Of a stretch of DNA of 60,433 nucleotides, positions 26,001 through 34,682 are shown in pieces. Position 1 is the stretch's first letter, and each line of letters starts with the position of its first letter. The notes beneath the pieces were generated by a model. That model was given only the letters and a program-made list of their open reading frames with translations, did no database searches and was not told where the DNA came from. Source of the DNA: an uncultured Verrucomicrobiota bacterium. Lineage in GTDB: Bacteria; Verrucomicrobiota; Verrucomicrobiia; Limisphaerales; UBA9464. The stretch spans positions 1 to 60,433 of the forward strand of contig CAIVQB010000117.1 in assembly GCA_903907925.1 (NCBI GenBank), read 5' to 3'. The position numbers and the translations under genes were made by a program.

Positions 26001-26669
26001 CTGGCGCAGGCGGCGTTGAAGGCGCTCCGAAATCTTTCCGGCGAGGCCTCCGATGCTGTTGCCCGCAGTGCCTACGAGCGGCTTCAGCGGCGGGATCTTC
26101 CCGCCGAACTGGAACTCGATGTCGTGACCGCCGCGGAAGGCCGGGGCGATCCGCAACTGCGTGCCGCACTGGCGGGCCGATTCAATGCCGGACAGGCCGC
26201 GTCGCCGTTGACCCGATGGCAGGCCGCGCGATTCGGCGGTGACGCTGCGCGCGGACGCGACGTATTCTTCAATCACCCTGCCCTGCAATGTTCCCGCTGC
26301 CATTCCGCGTGGGGACAGGGCGGAACGGTGGGTCCCAAGCTGGACGGCGTCGGAACCCGGTTGAATCGCGACGACCTCCTGGAAAGCATCGTCGCGCCCA
26401 ACGCCAAGATTGCGGCCGGATTCGAGATGGCGGTCTTGACGCTCAAGGACGGACGGACCCTGACCGGCAAAATCAAGAACGAGACCGCCGCATCGCTCGT
26501 GCTGGAGACCACCGACGGCGAAACCGGCGCGCCCGTGGACATTACCATTACCACCGCCCTGATCACCGAGCGCGAGCGTGGACTCAGTCCGATGCCGGAG
26601 GGATTGGGCTCACAGGTCACGCTGTTTGAACTGCGCGACTTGATGGAATTCCTGGCGGCGTTGAAGTAG
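23079..26669 (+). CDS. PVC-type membrane-bound dehydrogenase with c-type cytochrome domain
   Basis: A 1196-residue exported protein starting at GTG 23079. A signal peptide (residues 2-22) is followed by a glucose/sorbosone dehydrogenase-like propeller (about 40-450, TIGR02604 type), a HEAT-repeat region (about 460-1030) and a C-terminal haem domain with Cys1071-Ser-Arg-Cys1074-His1075 and the downstream Gly-Arg-x-Leu-Thr-Gly-Lys segment of the Pirellula/Verrucomicrobium type (TIGR02603). It should oxidise a sugar or related compound in the periplasm and pass electrons through haem. Codons at about 24700-25160, in the HEAT part, are noticeably lower in GC than the rest. It ends in TAG. Confidence 0.9.
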   Translation: MILFRRFLFGLLIPLLGLAQPAAHAPEFEAAASDARRFQLAPGFKLSTWAAEPQLANGVAFSFDNLGRCYIAESHRWSVSIFDITQHTNWLWQDMSFHTVADRTAFLLQQFATNTALLTRDSELIRRVEDRSGSGRADHSEIVSDGFNSAADGTAAGVLARGTNVWFANIPNLWRIDEVPGADQPAGTRTLTRTRSALGSGFGVHIGVSGHDLHGLIKGPDGRIYMSFGDRGVCLTNRYGRLINLPDTGGVLRCEPDGTDLEVFCTGLRNPQELAFDDLGNLWTVDNDTAGADPCRVLHLVEGGDYGWRTSYQHMEGFGPWVQEELWKGGQDGILPPAGTVSQGPCGLAYYPGTGFGDRLKGTFLHCDFPAGIVAFTVKPSGASYVVDTHEKFLWNCWATDVDFGPDGAAYVLDWVNGWGRPMKGRIYRITPNESDAAQTALIAEVKRVLGEGMQQRSEKDLLGFLSHPDRRVRLEAQWELAERGTNSFNGLLAVARESKNQLARIHALWGIGQIVRPLMGMEFAEPLLSVLPLLSDQDPEVRAQTAVTLLESGFGNAVKPSAALIEPSNPRAAMLVLSARVRHIANSRIRLVEPKRLQALIRTASIVDKSLGTQLTTSLSDSWYTSEFGYDPWKEIERLWGNGGMPDAFVALEAARFCRLSVGGRADGFFSTGVIQSRNPLLRLLAVHALRRAESASLTQFLSDPDPRIVIAAGRAIHDVPIVDGFPELARFITKVDCPTNLMSRAIDAAFRLGTQQHAQMLGNFAKRRDIPAWARALALDALADWGHPKPLDRVIGLWRPLVGKTGGGGTSSLPADLGRSASYEEGMAVQRNVQPAKRAFLRIADEIMNPATPDENGIVLGGAPAPVAVQLAVIDATIRLKASEASTPLFDQFTRSNTPVEIRRAIVPALAALNAGQTEEAVKRALSDSDATLRAAAVPFLDRLPGGDSTAIIAGLVNEAAGTNRVPTATLRLAQAALKALRNLSGEASDAVARSAYERLQRRDLPAELELDVVTAAEGRGDPQLRAALAGRFNAGQAASPLTRWQAARFGGDAARGRDVFFNHPALQCSRCHSAWGQGGTVGPKLDGVGTRLNRDDLLESIVAPNAKIAAGFEMAVLTLKDGRTLTGKIKNETAASLVLETTDGETGAPVDITITTALITERERGLSPMPEGLGSQVTLFELRDLMEFLAALK

Positions 26670-26711
26670 GGGTCCGGCCCAATCCCAGTCTGAGGGCCGG
26701 TACTTGCTTCA

Positions 26712-28616
26712 TTATTCCACGCCCAGGAAAGTGACACGGAGGGTGGTGGTTTCGCTCGCGGAACCCGTGCCGACCGCACCGGTCTGGAGGTAATCCTTGC
26801 GGTATTCTTTTCGTCCGCCGTCGTAGCCGATCGAAGGGACAAAAATGACCTGCCGCCCGTCGGAAGCCTGTTGAATCTCACCCTTGTGCAGCGCTCCAAA
26901 CGCTGCCGTCCAGAATCCACCCGGCTGTGCAATCGCATGGCCCGCGCAGGTCAGGACATATTGCTCCAGCGGTGGGGTGGTGAAGGGGTCCCACTCGAGG
27001 CTCAGTTGAGGCACCGCAATATCGTCGTCCCCGTACACAATATGGGAGTCAATATCGAGGTCCACGCTGTCGACTCCCAGATTGTGCACGGCACCAGTAC
27101 CCGGGCCCGGACCGGATTGCGCCGTGCATCCTGCGGGAGGGTTGTTCCAACTGGTGGTGTCGATGGTGATAGGGGCGGTCCCGGAGATTCGAGCCTTCCC
27201 GTTGGCTTCGAGATCGGCGGCGGAGAAGCTCAGCGTGAATTCGGCGGAGACACTGGTGAGAACCGAACCGGAAGCGATGTTGTACGCGGTGGAACTGAGC
27301 AGCTCCAATTTGAACCGGGCGGCGCGACTCAACAGGTCCCGGTAGCGGCTGCGATCCGCGAGCGAAATCACCCGCGAAATTCTTCCCCGGCGTGTCCAGC
27401 GAATGTCACGGTAGAGCCGGATGAGCGCCTTGACGCTCCTGGCCTGGCATCGGGCGAAGGCGCGGTCGATGGATGAGTTGAGTGCCTGCAGGGCGAGCGC
27501 GTCGGTCTCCTAGATCAACTGCCGCAGGTCGGTGTTCACCGGGTTGGCAATCTCCGAGTCCAGATTTTCAGTGATCATGTTGTATTCCCGCAGGCCCTGC
27601 TCGAGACGGTCGTCAGAATACAATGCCGACCGCAGGCGCGCGGTCACGCCGCGCTGGATCATCTCCTCGAATATAACTGCACCGAGAGTCTCCGCGGCCG
27701 GGCTTATCGGTGCCCCTCCCCGTTCCCCCAACGGGCTGGCGGGACGACGTTGGGTCAAGGCTCCCTGAAACTGGGCGAGGGCGATTTGCTGCTCGATCCA
27801 GGCAACGGAGTCCGACGGGTGCGACGTGGCGATGGGCCCCGACGGAGTGCCGGTGATTTTGCACAAACCGAAGCCGCCCAGATGTCTTATCGGAATGACC
27901 ACCTGGCTGCCATTCACGGTACGCGGAACCATGTGAACTTCGACACCGGCGGTGCTCCAGGCCACGGCGGCGACGGTGTCCAGCGCGACTCCCGCCGGCG
28001 CGGTGATGGTCAGCGTGGAATCCCCCAGCAAGGCCGCGGTGAACGGGGCGATCTGAATTCCGGTCAAATAATTCCATCCTGCCGGGAATCCCTTCGCCTG
28101 ATTAACGACTCCGAATTGCAGCACCGCCGAATCAACCAGGGCGTCTTCGGTGAGCAGAATCTCATAGGTGTATCCCGCGTCATCGAGGAATTTTACCGTC
28201 TGTCCGTCGCCGGATTCGAAACGGTTTTTGACGAAATCTTGGTTCACCTTGGGGACAATGGTCGGAGCCGAGGGAAGGCTCGCGGCATCGACGTTCCGGG
28301 CTCGCAGGAAGGCGAAGTCATCATCCGGAGGGAGGAAAAATCCGGCGGCACCATTGGTCAATATGACCGACCCAACGGCGGTCCAGTCGGTGAGAGTGGG
28401 TGAGGATTCGATGAGTACGTTCGTTCCCGCCGTGCCGGTGACCGAGAGGGTGAGGTTGCCTTTGGGGGAAATCCCGACCGCCGAGAACTGGGGATCCGCA
28501 GCAACCAGACGGGCGGTGGCGATCACAGCCAGGAACCCGGAGGCGACCCAGGAACGCCAGAAACCGGACCGCCCGGGATTCTGCCCTGCTGCATGGGATA
28601 GGTGTATTGTGTTCAT
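26712..28616 (-). pseudogene. secreted protein gene interrupted by an in-frame TAG
   Basis: Two open frames, 28616-27510 and 27371-26712, are in the same phase. The 46 codons between them are also open, so one frame of 635 codons has a single internal TAG at 27510-27512. The N-terminus has a signal peptide (about residues 20-40) and then a repeat-like Leu-Ile-Glu-Ser-Ser-Pro-Thr-Leu-Thr-Asp-Trp module seen in many verrucomicrobial secreted proteins. The region on both sides of the TAG is helical and looks continuous; the last 200 residues are beta-rich. Truncation would leave 368 residues. The function is unknown. It follows the secreted protein at 28653-30812 by 36 bases. Confidence 0.65.
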
Positions 28617-28652
28617 GAAGGTCCTCGAACTGGCGGTGACTCGATGTGGGAT

Positions 28653-30812
28653 TCAGGGCGTTCGAAACCTGAAGAACGCCGATGTGGCGGTAGTGGGCAG
28701 CGTGATGGTGACGGGCGATACGGGTGGATTGGTGGTCAGAAGCGTCTGAAATGTGCCGCCGAGGAGAGGGGTCGATTCGATGATGACAGGCTGTCCCGGT
28801 GTGAACGCGATTTCGAAGACCAGGCCGGACGACGAGTTGAAGGTGATGCGATTCAGCGTCGGGGCCGGGTTCGAGGCTTGTGAGCCGCCGGTAGTCACGG
28901 TCAGGCGTGTGATCCGCGTGAGGGACGCGAGACCTGAACCCGGGACACCGGACATCGATTTGTTTTGGTCTGTGAGGTGGGAGAAACTCAGCTCCGCGGT
29001 GTAGCTGACTCCGTTGGTCAGGGTGTTCGCGGGAATCACCGTGCCCGCGGCATCCGGTGCGAGCGTCCGGCCGTGGCACGGATCCGGATTGCGGAACACC
29101 AGCGTGCCGTCCGGGGCATAAACATTGAGCGAAATGAACTCCGTGTTGGTGGTGGCCCCCGCGAAAGGATCCCAGGCGAGCGCGGTGTCATGGGCCGCGT
29201 CCACGGTCTGCGTGACCGCGAAGTTGGAAAAATGCGGGATGGGTGGATACCCGGTGGCGCTCACCTGAAGGGCCACGGAATTGGTGACGACGACCGCCTG
29301 GTTGAGCAACTCAAGCAGGTAGCTACCGGTGGGATAGGCATCGTCGAGATCGGACCGGCCGGCGAACCTTTCCTGAACAAACCGCCGCGAAAAGTCCGTG
29401 ACGTCAATAACCGGATTCAGAACCTTCAGCTTAAAGGCGAACGGATTTGCAGTGGGCACCTTGAGAATCACCACTCCCGTGCCGAGCGCTGTTCCAGGAA
29501 GATCCATGAAGATCGAAGCCAGCGCCCCGAGGGTGGGATCGAGAGTCGGGTCGTCCTCAGAGTTCTGCAGGTAGTTGATCTGCTTCGACACAAAGAAGGC
29601 GGAGCCGGGAATCTCACCGGGATGGGACGGCGAGGTGCAGGGATCGACACCACCCGCGGTCTGAAAGACCCCGGTCTTCAGCGGAAGTTCGTTTCCGGCG
29701 GCATCGCGAAAATTGCCGGCGACACCCGGGTGCGGATTCAACGTCCAGGAAACCGTCGCGCCCGCCGGCCAGCCTCCGCCGGTCACGTTGTAGAGAAAGG
29801 CCAGTTGTCGATTGGAGTCGGCCCAGAACGTCTGGAAGGCACCCGTGGCCAGGGTGATGACCTGACCATTGAGTTGAGCTTTCCACTCGATCGAGACCAT
29901 GGCGGGATTCATCGGCTCACTGAATTGAAACAGCACGGTATCGAGTGCGGTATTCATGATGGCACCGACAGCCGGGAAGGAGGAGGTGAGATCGGGCGGC
30001 GTGGTGTCAACCGGACCGGTCGAGGTTCCGGTGGTCTTCAACGTCATCGTGATCTCCGATGCCGCGCAGGAACGTCCCGACAACAGTTCGCCGGCATCCG
30101 GGAGGGCGGGCGGATCCTTGTGGGTGAACACCAGCCGCACCTGAAGTGTTTTCCCCTTGGGCAGCTCCCCTCCCGAAAAGGTCCAGTCCTGGGTATCGCC
30201 GGTCAGGTCGCCGACTTCATCGACCACCGATCCGGAGGCGGGATCCAGAACCTCCAAACGAATCTGGTCGTCGTCGGCCGCCCCAGTAAAGGAATCCCAG
30301 TGAAGGGTGAAATCATTGTCCGAATCGACCTGCTGCGCTTCGGTGAAATTGGCAATGTGAGGGGCCGCCGGGATTGTGGTGGCGGCGAGGACGGTGTGGG
30401 CCCGGGTGGCACCGAGGATGTTCAGGGTGGCGCTGAAATTGTAGCGGCCGCTGGGAAAGGCAGTGTCCCGATCCCCGGACGTCGCGAAGTTCTGTTGAAA
30501 TTGGTAGTCGCCCGAACCGTTGCTGGAAAGGGGGTGCGATCCGCCGATCGGACCGCCCACCTGCGCGTTGCTGATAGGTTCGAACAGCCCAAACGCAACC
30601 GCCTGCGCTAGAAAATAGAACGCCTGGTCTCCCGAAACGGCGGTGGCTGCACCTGCGCTGGCTTGAACCCATCGGTGCCCGCGGATGATTTCGATCGCCG
30701 GATCCTCCGCCTGCAGGTGCGAGAAACCGCCCAGCAGGAGGAATCCGGCAATCGGGGTGCTTCGGATGAACGCCTGGGATCCACGTTTCCAGGCTGGTAT
30801 CAGCAGTCTCAT
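28653..30812 (-). CDS. large secreted protein with Ig-like (Big_5-type) domain
   Basis: About 719 residues from ATG 30812; the open frame reaches further upstream, but that start would run into the kinase gene. A signal peptide covers roughly residues 15-35. The protein is beta-rich, with an Asp-Thr-Thr-Pro-Pro opening and a Phe-Ser-Glu-Pro-Met-Asn-Pro motif of the bacterial Ig-like/SbsA type in the middle, and C-terminal Glu-Ser-Thr-Pro repeats like those of the downstream gene. It probably sits at the cell surface or outside it. It is 74 bases downstream of the third kinase on the same strand, so the sigma/kinase pair may co-express it. No catalytic motif is seen. Confidence 0.78.
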   Translation of the reverse strand: MRLLIPAWKRGSQAFIRSTPIAGFLLLGGFSHLQAEDPAIEIIRGHRWVQASAGAATAVSGDQAFYFLAQAVAFGLFEPISNAQVGGPIGGSHPLSSNGSGDYQFQQNFATSGDRDTAFPSGRYNFSATLNILGATRAHTVLAATTIPAAPHIANFTEAQQVDSDNDFTLHWDSFTGAADDDQIRLEVLDPASGSVVDEVGDLTGDTQDWTFSGGELPKGKTLQVRLVFTHKDPPALPDAGELLSGRSCAASEITMTLKTTGTSTGPVDTTPPDLTSSFPAVGAIMNTALDTVLFQFSEPMNPAMVSIEWKAQLNGQVITLATGAFQTFWADSNRQLAFLYNVTGGGWPAGATVSWTLNPHPGVAGNFRDAAGNELPLKTGVFQTAGGVDPCTSPSHPGEIPGSAFFVSKQINYLQNSEDDPTLDPTLGALASIFMDLPGTALGTGVVILKVPTANPFAFKLKVLNPVIDVTDFSRRFVQERFAGRSDLDDAYPTGSYLLELLNQAVVVTNSVALQVSATGYPPIPHFSNFAVTQTVDAAHDTALAWDPFAGATTNTEFISLNVYAPDGTLVFRNPDPCHGRTLAPDAAGTVIPANTLTNGVSYTAELSFSHLTDQNKSMSGVPGSGLASLTRITRLTVTTGGSQASNPAPTLNRITFNSSSGLVFEIAFTPGQPVIIESTPLLGGTFQTLLTTNPPVSPVTITLPTTATSAFFRFRTP

Positions 30813-30886
30813 TACCGACGGATTCGCCGGTCGGGGTTCGTTCTTACAAAAATCCGTTGGAACTTCGAAATCGTCATTTCCGCGGA

Positions 30887-33865
30887 TCACCAACCGAGGC
30901 CGATGTTCGTCAATTGGCGGCGAAGTTCCGCAAGATTCCATAGTTGCAGCACGTGCTTCGTGGAGGTTTCCACGAGCGTGTTGCCGTCAGGACTGAAGAC
31001 GAGGCGCGTGATATAGCGGCGCGTGGGATACTCCAGGGTCAGTACCTCCTGTCCGTTGGTGGCATCGAGCAACTGGATTCGTGAGGGTTTTGGGGTCCAG
31101 GCAAGGAGTTCGCCGTTGGGGGAGAAGGCGAGTTCCCAGAAGGCGGGGCTCTCCGCGGCGTCGACGGCCCGATGCCAGCGCAACGCGCCATCGGCGAGGG
31201 CATAAATGTAGCACCCGGAATCGGTTCCCACCCCGAGCCAACGGCTGTCTGAACTCATGGCGAGATGGGTTCCAAACCCAATCGGGGCGCTCCAGGCGAG
31301 GTTGCCGTCGGGCATCGAAAAGACGCGCACGCCGCGGTGGTTTCGCGTGCCGACGGCGATCCGGCGGCCATCCGGACTCACCGCCACGGTTTCCGCCAAT
31401 TCCTGTCCGTGATTCCAAACGCGCACCTTGCCGTGGTCGACCACATGCAGATCCATGCCGTGGATCCAGGCGAATACGGAACCGTCGGCATCGGCGGCGA
31501 TTTTCCCCTCGTTCCATTCCGGGCCGAAATTCGCAATCTCCCGGGCGTCGAGATGCGTGGGATCACCGGGAATCGGCGACAGTCTCCAGCGCCGGATTTC
31601 CCCGCCGCTGTTGCTCAGCAGCTCGGAACCATCCTGATTCAGGTGGAGTGCCTGGCAGTAACCCGGTCGAAACAGGGCGAGAGTGGCGGTCGGGTAATGC
31701 CAGATCCGGATCCCGTCGACGTCCGGTGCGGCAAGCCACTTTCCATCCCCGGAGAAGGACGCCATGAACGGTCCTGCCGAGGTGTGAGGATCGCCATAGA
31801 ACCATTGCCGAGAGATGTCACCGCCGGTGAGCCGCCAGGATCGTGAATGAGGTTCACTGCCCAGGCGCCAATGGAGGATTCCCCGGGCTTCCTGAAAGCG
31901 GGCTTCGTATCCGGTGGCTTCAATCCGTCCCAACTCCTGACCGGCGTGCCAATCCCACAATCGCGAGGTGCCATCCCAACTGAACGTGAGCAGCCAGGGA
32001 TACGGCGGCAGAAAGAGGCTCTGGATAATCTGCGCCTGGTGACGCCCCAGAACCGAGGAGGACGTCCAGGGCTGCATGGCGCGGACGCGCAGGTAGCCGT
32101 CGGCGGTGCCGTAGGCGAGTGCGGCCCCGTGGGGATGCCAGATGGCGGCCTGAATCTCCGCTCCGAGGGAGTCGAGATCCTGGGTTTGAAAGGTGGTGGG
32201 ATCCGCCAACTGAAGCTTCGACCCAGGTCCCATCATCTGGAGCCATTGCCCGTCGGGACTCCACTTGGGTGTCGAAGGCGAGGTGGAAGCCGGCCAGGTG
32301 TGGAGTCGACCCCAATCGGGCAACTGATGAAGCGCCACCTGGCCATTTGTGTATTCCACTGCGACCTGAGGGTGGTTCGGACGGAAGGCGAGGGAGAAAT
32401 AATTGGTGTCGAGTGCGACGACCTTTCGCCCGGTCTGGAGGTCCCAGATGCGTTCCACGAAGTCACCGTATCCGGCGTAGAGGTAACGACGATCGTCCGA
32501 CAGCACGAGCGGATCCCGGACCCGCTCACCCTGACCGGGAACCGTGCTCAGGACGGCACCACCGCGTCGGTCTCGAACCACAATGGAACCGTCCTTCCGA
32601 GGCTCGATGAACGGCCCCTCCGGCAATGGATCCTCGGGAACATCGGGGATAGGCACCAGATCCGGTTGGGCGAGGGCGGTGGCCGCGAGACTTCGTGCCT
32701 CCGCGCGCAGGGCCGGGCTGATCCGGTTGGTCAACAAGGCGAGCGCCGCCACGCTGCGCCCGATCTGCCGGCCCTGCAGGATCGCCCGGGCCTGCGCGAT
32801 GCGTGCCTCGCTGAGTCGCTCCTGGGCACTCCGCTCGGCCACCTCGGCGCGTCGGCGCAGCAATTCCTCCTGAAGCCGGCTGTCACGCTCCTGAGCGGCT
32901 TGACGCCGCGCAATGATTCCCGCAGTGGTGGTGATGACCGCAAGAACGGCGATGGCCGCGGCCAACTGGGTTGCCTGTCGCAGACGCCGCTCCACGAGGC
33001 GCAGTTGTTTCACCGAGCGTCCCGCCTGGAGCAGCGCCAGATCGGCGGCGAAATCATCCGCGCTGGGATAACGATCCGCGGGACTCGTCGCGCAGGCCTT
33101 CAGCCACAACAAATTCAATTCCAGCAGCCCGCCGCTTTTTCCAAGATCGTCCCGCTCCAGGGGCAGGGTCGGAAACTCATGGCGGTCACGTCCGGTGGCC
33201 GCCTCGTAGAGCACCTTCCCCAGGCTGTAGATGTCGGCACGCGTCGTGCCGGCGCCCTCGGGCGGAATGAATCCCTCCGTTCCCACGTAGCTGAGGGAAT
33301 CGTCGGCAGAGGCCACCAATCCCACATCCGCGAACTTCGCCGTGCCGTTCACGAAAATGATGTTCGAAGGCTTGATGTCCCGATGGACAAGCCCCGCCCG
33401 GTGCAGGTGGGCGATGGCCAGCGCGAGGCCGTGGAAATGCAGGATGCACTCCTCCACGGGGAGCTTCTTTCGGGCGGCGAGTTCCGATGCCAGGGAACGG
33501 GGAACGTATTGGTCGGGCGAAGGCGGTTCCGCCGTCATTTCCCCGGGAGCCGGCATCGCATCGGCCAGCTCCATCACGTAGTAAAAAAATCCTCCGGACT
33601 CGCTGCGTCCCACCTGCAGGATGTCCACCAGTCCGTCGTGGGTCCGTGACAGCGGTTCAAATCGTTGAATGCCGGCAAACTCGCGTTCGAAGGGGCGTGG
33701 ACTGGAAAAAGCGTCCCTTCGGACGATTTTCACCGCCCGGAGGGTTCCGAGAACGCTTCGGGCGATCCACACTTCACCATAACTCCCGCGGCCGATCGGC
33801 TGGAGCAGTTCATGATCGGGAATTGCCGGAGGCGGGGATTGCGCGGGTGGCTTCGAAGGGGTCAC
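30887..33865 (-). CDS. Ser/Thr protein kinase with WD40-like propeller
   Basis: A 992-residue protein. The kinase domain lies at about 20-285, without the zinc ribbon of the other two, with Gly loop 25-30, Lys46, and catalytic Asp163 in His-Arg-Asp-Ile-Lys-Pro-Ser-Asn. The Mg-binding motif is Asp180-Val-Gly rather than Asp-Phe-Gly; the Asp is kept, so activity is plausible. A membrane span at about 300-322 and a coiled-coil-like helix (about 323-365) precede some 600 residues of WD40-like repeats with Phe-Ser-Pro-Asp-Gly motifs. It is 51 bases downstream of its sigma factor and is probably co-transcribed with it. Confidence 0.9.
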   Translation of the reverse strand: MTPSKPPAQSPPPAIPDHELLQPIGRGSYGEVWIARSVLGTLRAVKIVRRDAFSSPRPFEREFAGIQRFEPLSRTHDGLVDILQVGRSESGGFFYYVMELADAMPAPGEMTAEPPSPDQYVPRSLASELAARKKLPVEECILHFHGLALAIAHLHRAGLVHRDIKPSNIIFVNGTAKFADVGLVASADDSLSYVGTEGFIPPEGAGTTRADIYSLGKVLYEAATGRDRHEFPTLPLERDDLGKSGGLLELNLLWLKACATSPADRYPSADDFAADLALLQAGRSVKQLRLVERRLRQATQLAAAIAVLAVITTTAGIIARRQAAQERDSRLQEELLRRRAEVAERSAQERLSEARIAQARAILQGRQIGRSVAALALLTNRISPALRAEARSLAATALAQPDLVPIPDVPEDPLPEGPFIEPRKDGSIVVRDRRGGAVLSTVPGQGERVRDPLVLSDDRRYLYAGYGDFVERIWDLQTGRKVVALDTNYFSLAFRPNHPQVAVEYTNGQVALHQLPDWGRLHTWPASTSPSTPKWSPDGQWLQMMGPGSKLQLADPTTFQTQDLDSLGAEIQAAIWHPHGAALAYGTADGYLRVRAMQPWTSSSVLGRHQAQIIQSLFLPPYPWLLTFSWDGTSRLWDWHAGQELGRIEATGYEARFQEARGILHWRLGSEPHSRSWRLTGGDISRQWFYGDPHTSAGPFMASFSGDGKWLAAPDVDGIRIWHYPTATLALFRPGYCQALHLNQDGSELLSNSGGEIRRWRLSPIPGDPTHLDAREIANFGPEWNEGKIAADADGSVFAWIHGMDLHVVDHGKVRVWNHGQELAETVAVSPDGRRIAVGTRNHRGVRVFSMPDGNLAWSAPIGFGTHLAMSSDSRWLGVGTDSGCYIYALADGALRWHRAVDAAESPAFWELAFSPNGELLAWTPKPSRIQLLDATNGQEVLTLEYPTRRYITRLVFSPDGNTLVETSTKHVLQLWNLAELRRQLTNIGLGW

Positions 33866-33916
33866 AGGCCGGACCCATTGAATCGGAAAGACGATCCGAA
33901 GGCGAGTGCCTGGAAT

Positions 33917-34531
33917 TTACAAATCCTCGGCCCGCAGTCGCTTGATTTCCTGGCGCAATTGCAACCCGATGCGGTGTCGGGTCACGTAGATCAGTGCCAG
34001 ACTGACACCAAGCGCCTTGGCGACCTGGGTGACGGGCCAACCCTGGGTGACGTACAGGTCAAAGATCTGAAAATGTTCGGGCCGGACGTTCCGTTTCACC
34101 CGTTCCAGCGCGAGTTGGTACAGGTGTTGCCGCCATTCCTGCTCCCAAAGACTCTCCATGGACGCCAGGGTGGTGTCTGGCAACGATTCCAGCGCGGCGT
34201 CGCTGGCTGCTTCCCCGGGAGACTTGGGTTCGCGGTAGTGTTTGCGAAGACGGTCCGCAATACGCCGCCGGGTGATCTGGCAGAGCCAGCTCTTGAATCG
34301 CCCACGGGTGGGATCGTAGCGAAACTCCGGCATCTGTTGCGCCACGGCAACGATCGTCTCCTGAACGACATCCTGGGCGTCCGCTTCCGAGAGGCCCGAT
34401 TTCCGGGCCACGTCAAAAATGAGGCGCCAATAGAGTTCAAAAAAATCCCGCCACGAGTCCTGGTCGTTCCAGTCCTTCAGGCGACTCAACAGACTCTGTC
34501 GGGTCGGTAGTATGTGTTCCAAAGCGCTCAA
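33917..34531 (-). CDS. ECF sigma factor, partner of the third kinase
   Basis: A 204-residue sigma-70 family protein starting at TTG 34531. Region 2 (about residues 25-95) has Asp-Ala-Gln-Asp-Val-Val-Gln-Glu-Thr and an Arg-Gly-Arg-Phe-Lys-Ser-Trp-Leu motif; region 4 (about 140-190) has a helix-turn-helix reading Val-Ala-Lys-Ala-Leu-Gly-Val-Ser. It belongs to a different sigma branch from the two at 5571 and 12575, and its helix-turn-helix C-terminus lacks the Val-Lys-Val-Ala-Val-His-Arg ending. It probably transcribes the kinase and the two secreted proteins downstream. No anti-sigma factor is present. Confidence 0.9.
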   Translation of the reverse strand: MSALEHILPTRQSLLSRLKDWNDQDSWRDFFELYWRLIFDVARKSGLSEADAQDVVQETIVAVAQQMPEFRYDPTRGRFKSWLCQITRRRIADRLRKHYREPKSPGEAASDAALESLPDTTLASMESLWEQEWRQHLYQLALERVKRNVRPEHFQIFDLYVTQGWPVTQVAKALGVSLALIYVTRHRIGLQLRQEIKRLRAEDL

Positions 34532-34558
34532 GCCAGATCGGAGGGGGCCTCCGCGGGA

Positions 34559-34587
34559 GGATTCGTATGCCGGGGAAAACTCTTACA
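34559..34587 (-). promoter_or_regulatory. possible ECF promoter of the third sigma/kinase transcript
   Basis: On the minus strand TGTAAGA (34581-34587) is followed by GTTTT and, 16 bases after GTAAGA, by GAATCC (34559-34564), 27 bases before the TTG start. It resembles the GTAACC-N16 elements before the other two kinases. Confidence 0.4.
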
Positions 34588-34682
34588 AAGTTTGTGAATG
34601 ACAGCGATTCGCGCGTGGTCGGGCGCACACTCTGGGGCCCATCCGCGCCGAATGGCAACGGCCCGTGGGCGGGAATCAACCC

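Noticed and set aside
17710-27512. Reassignment of TAG to an amino acid in this organism, based on two in-frame TAG codons
   Set aside because: TAG is the natural end of the anti-sigma factor, the SRPBCC protein, the PVC cytochrome, the DUF5722 protein and the propeller-like protein at 56786. Extending the anti-sigma or SRPBCC genes past TAG only enters repeat sequence. Nonsense mutation or base error is simpler.
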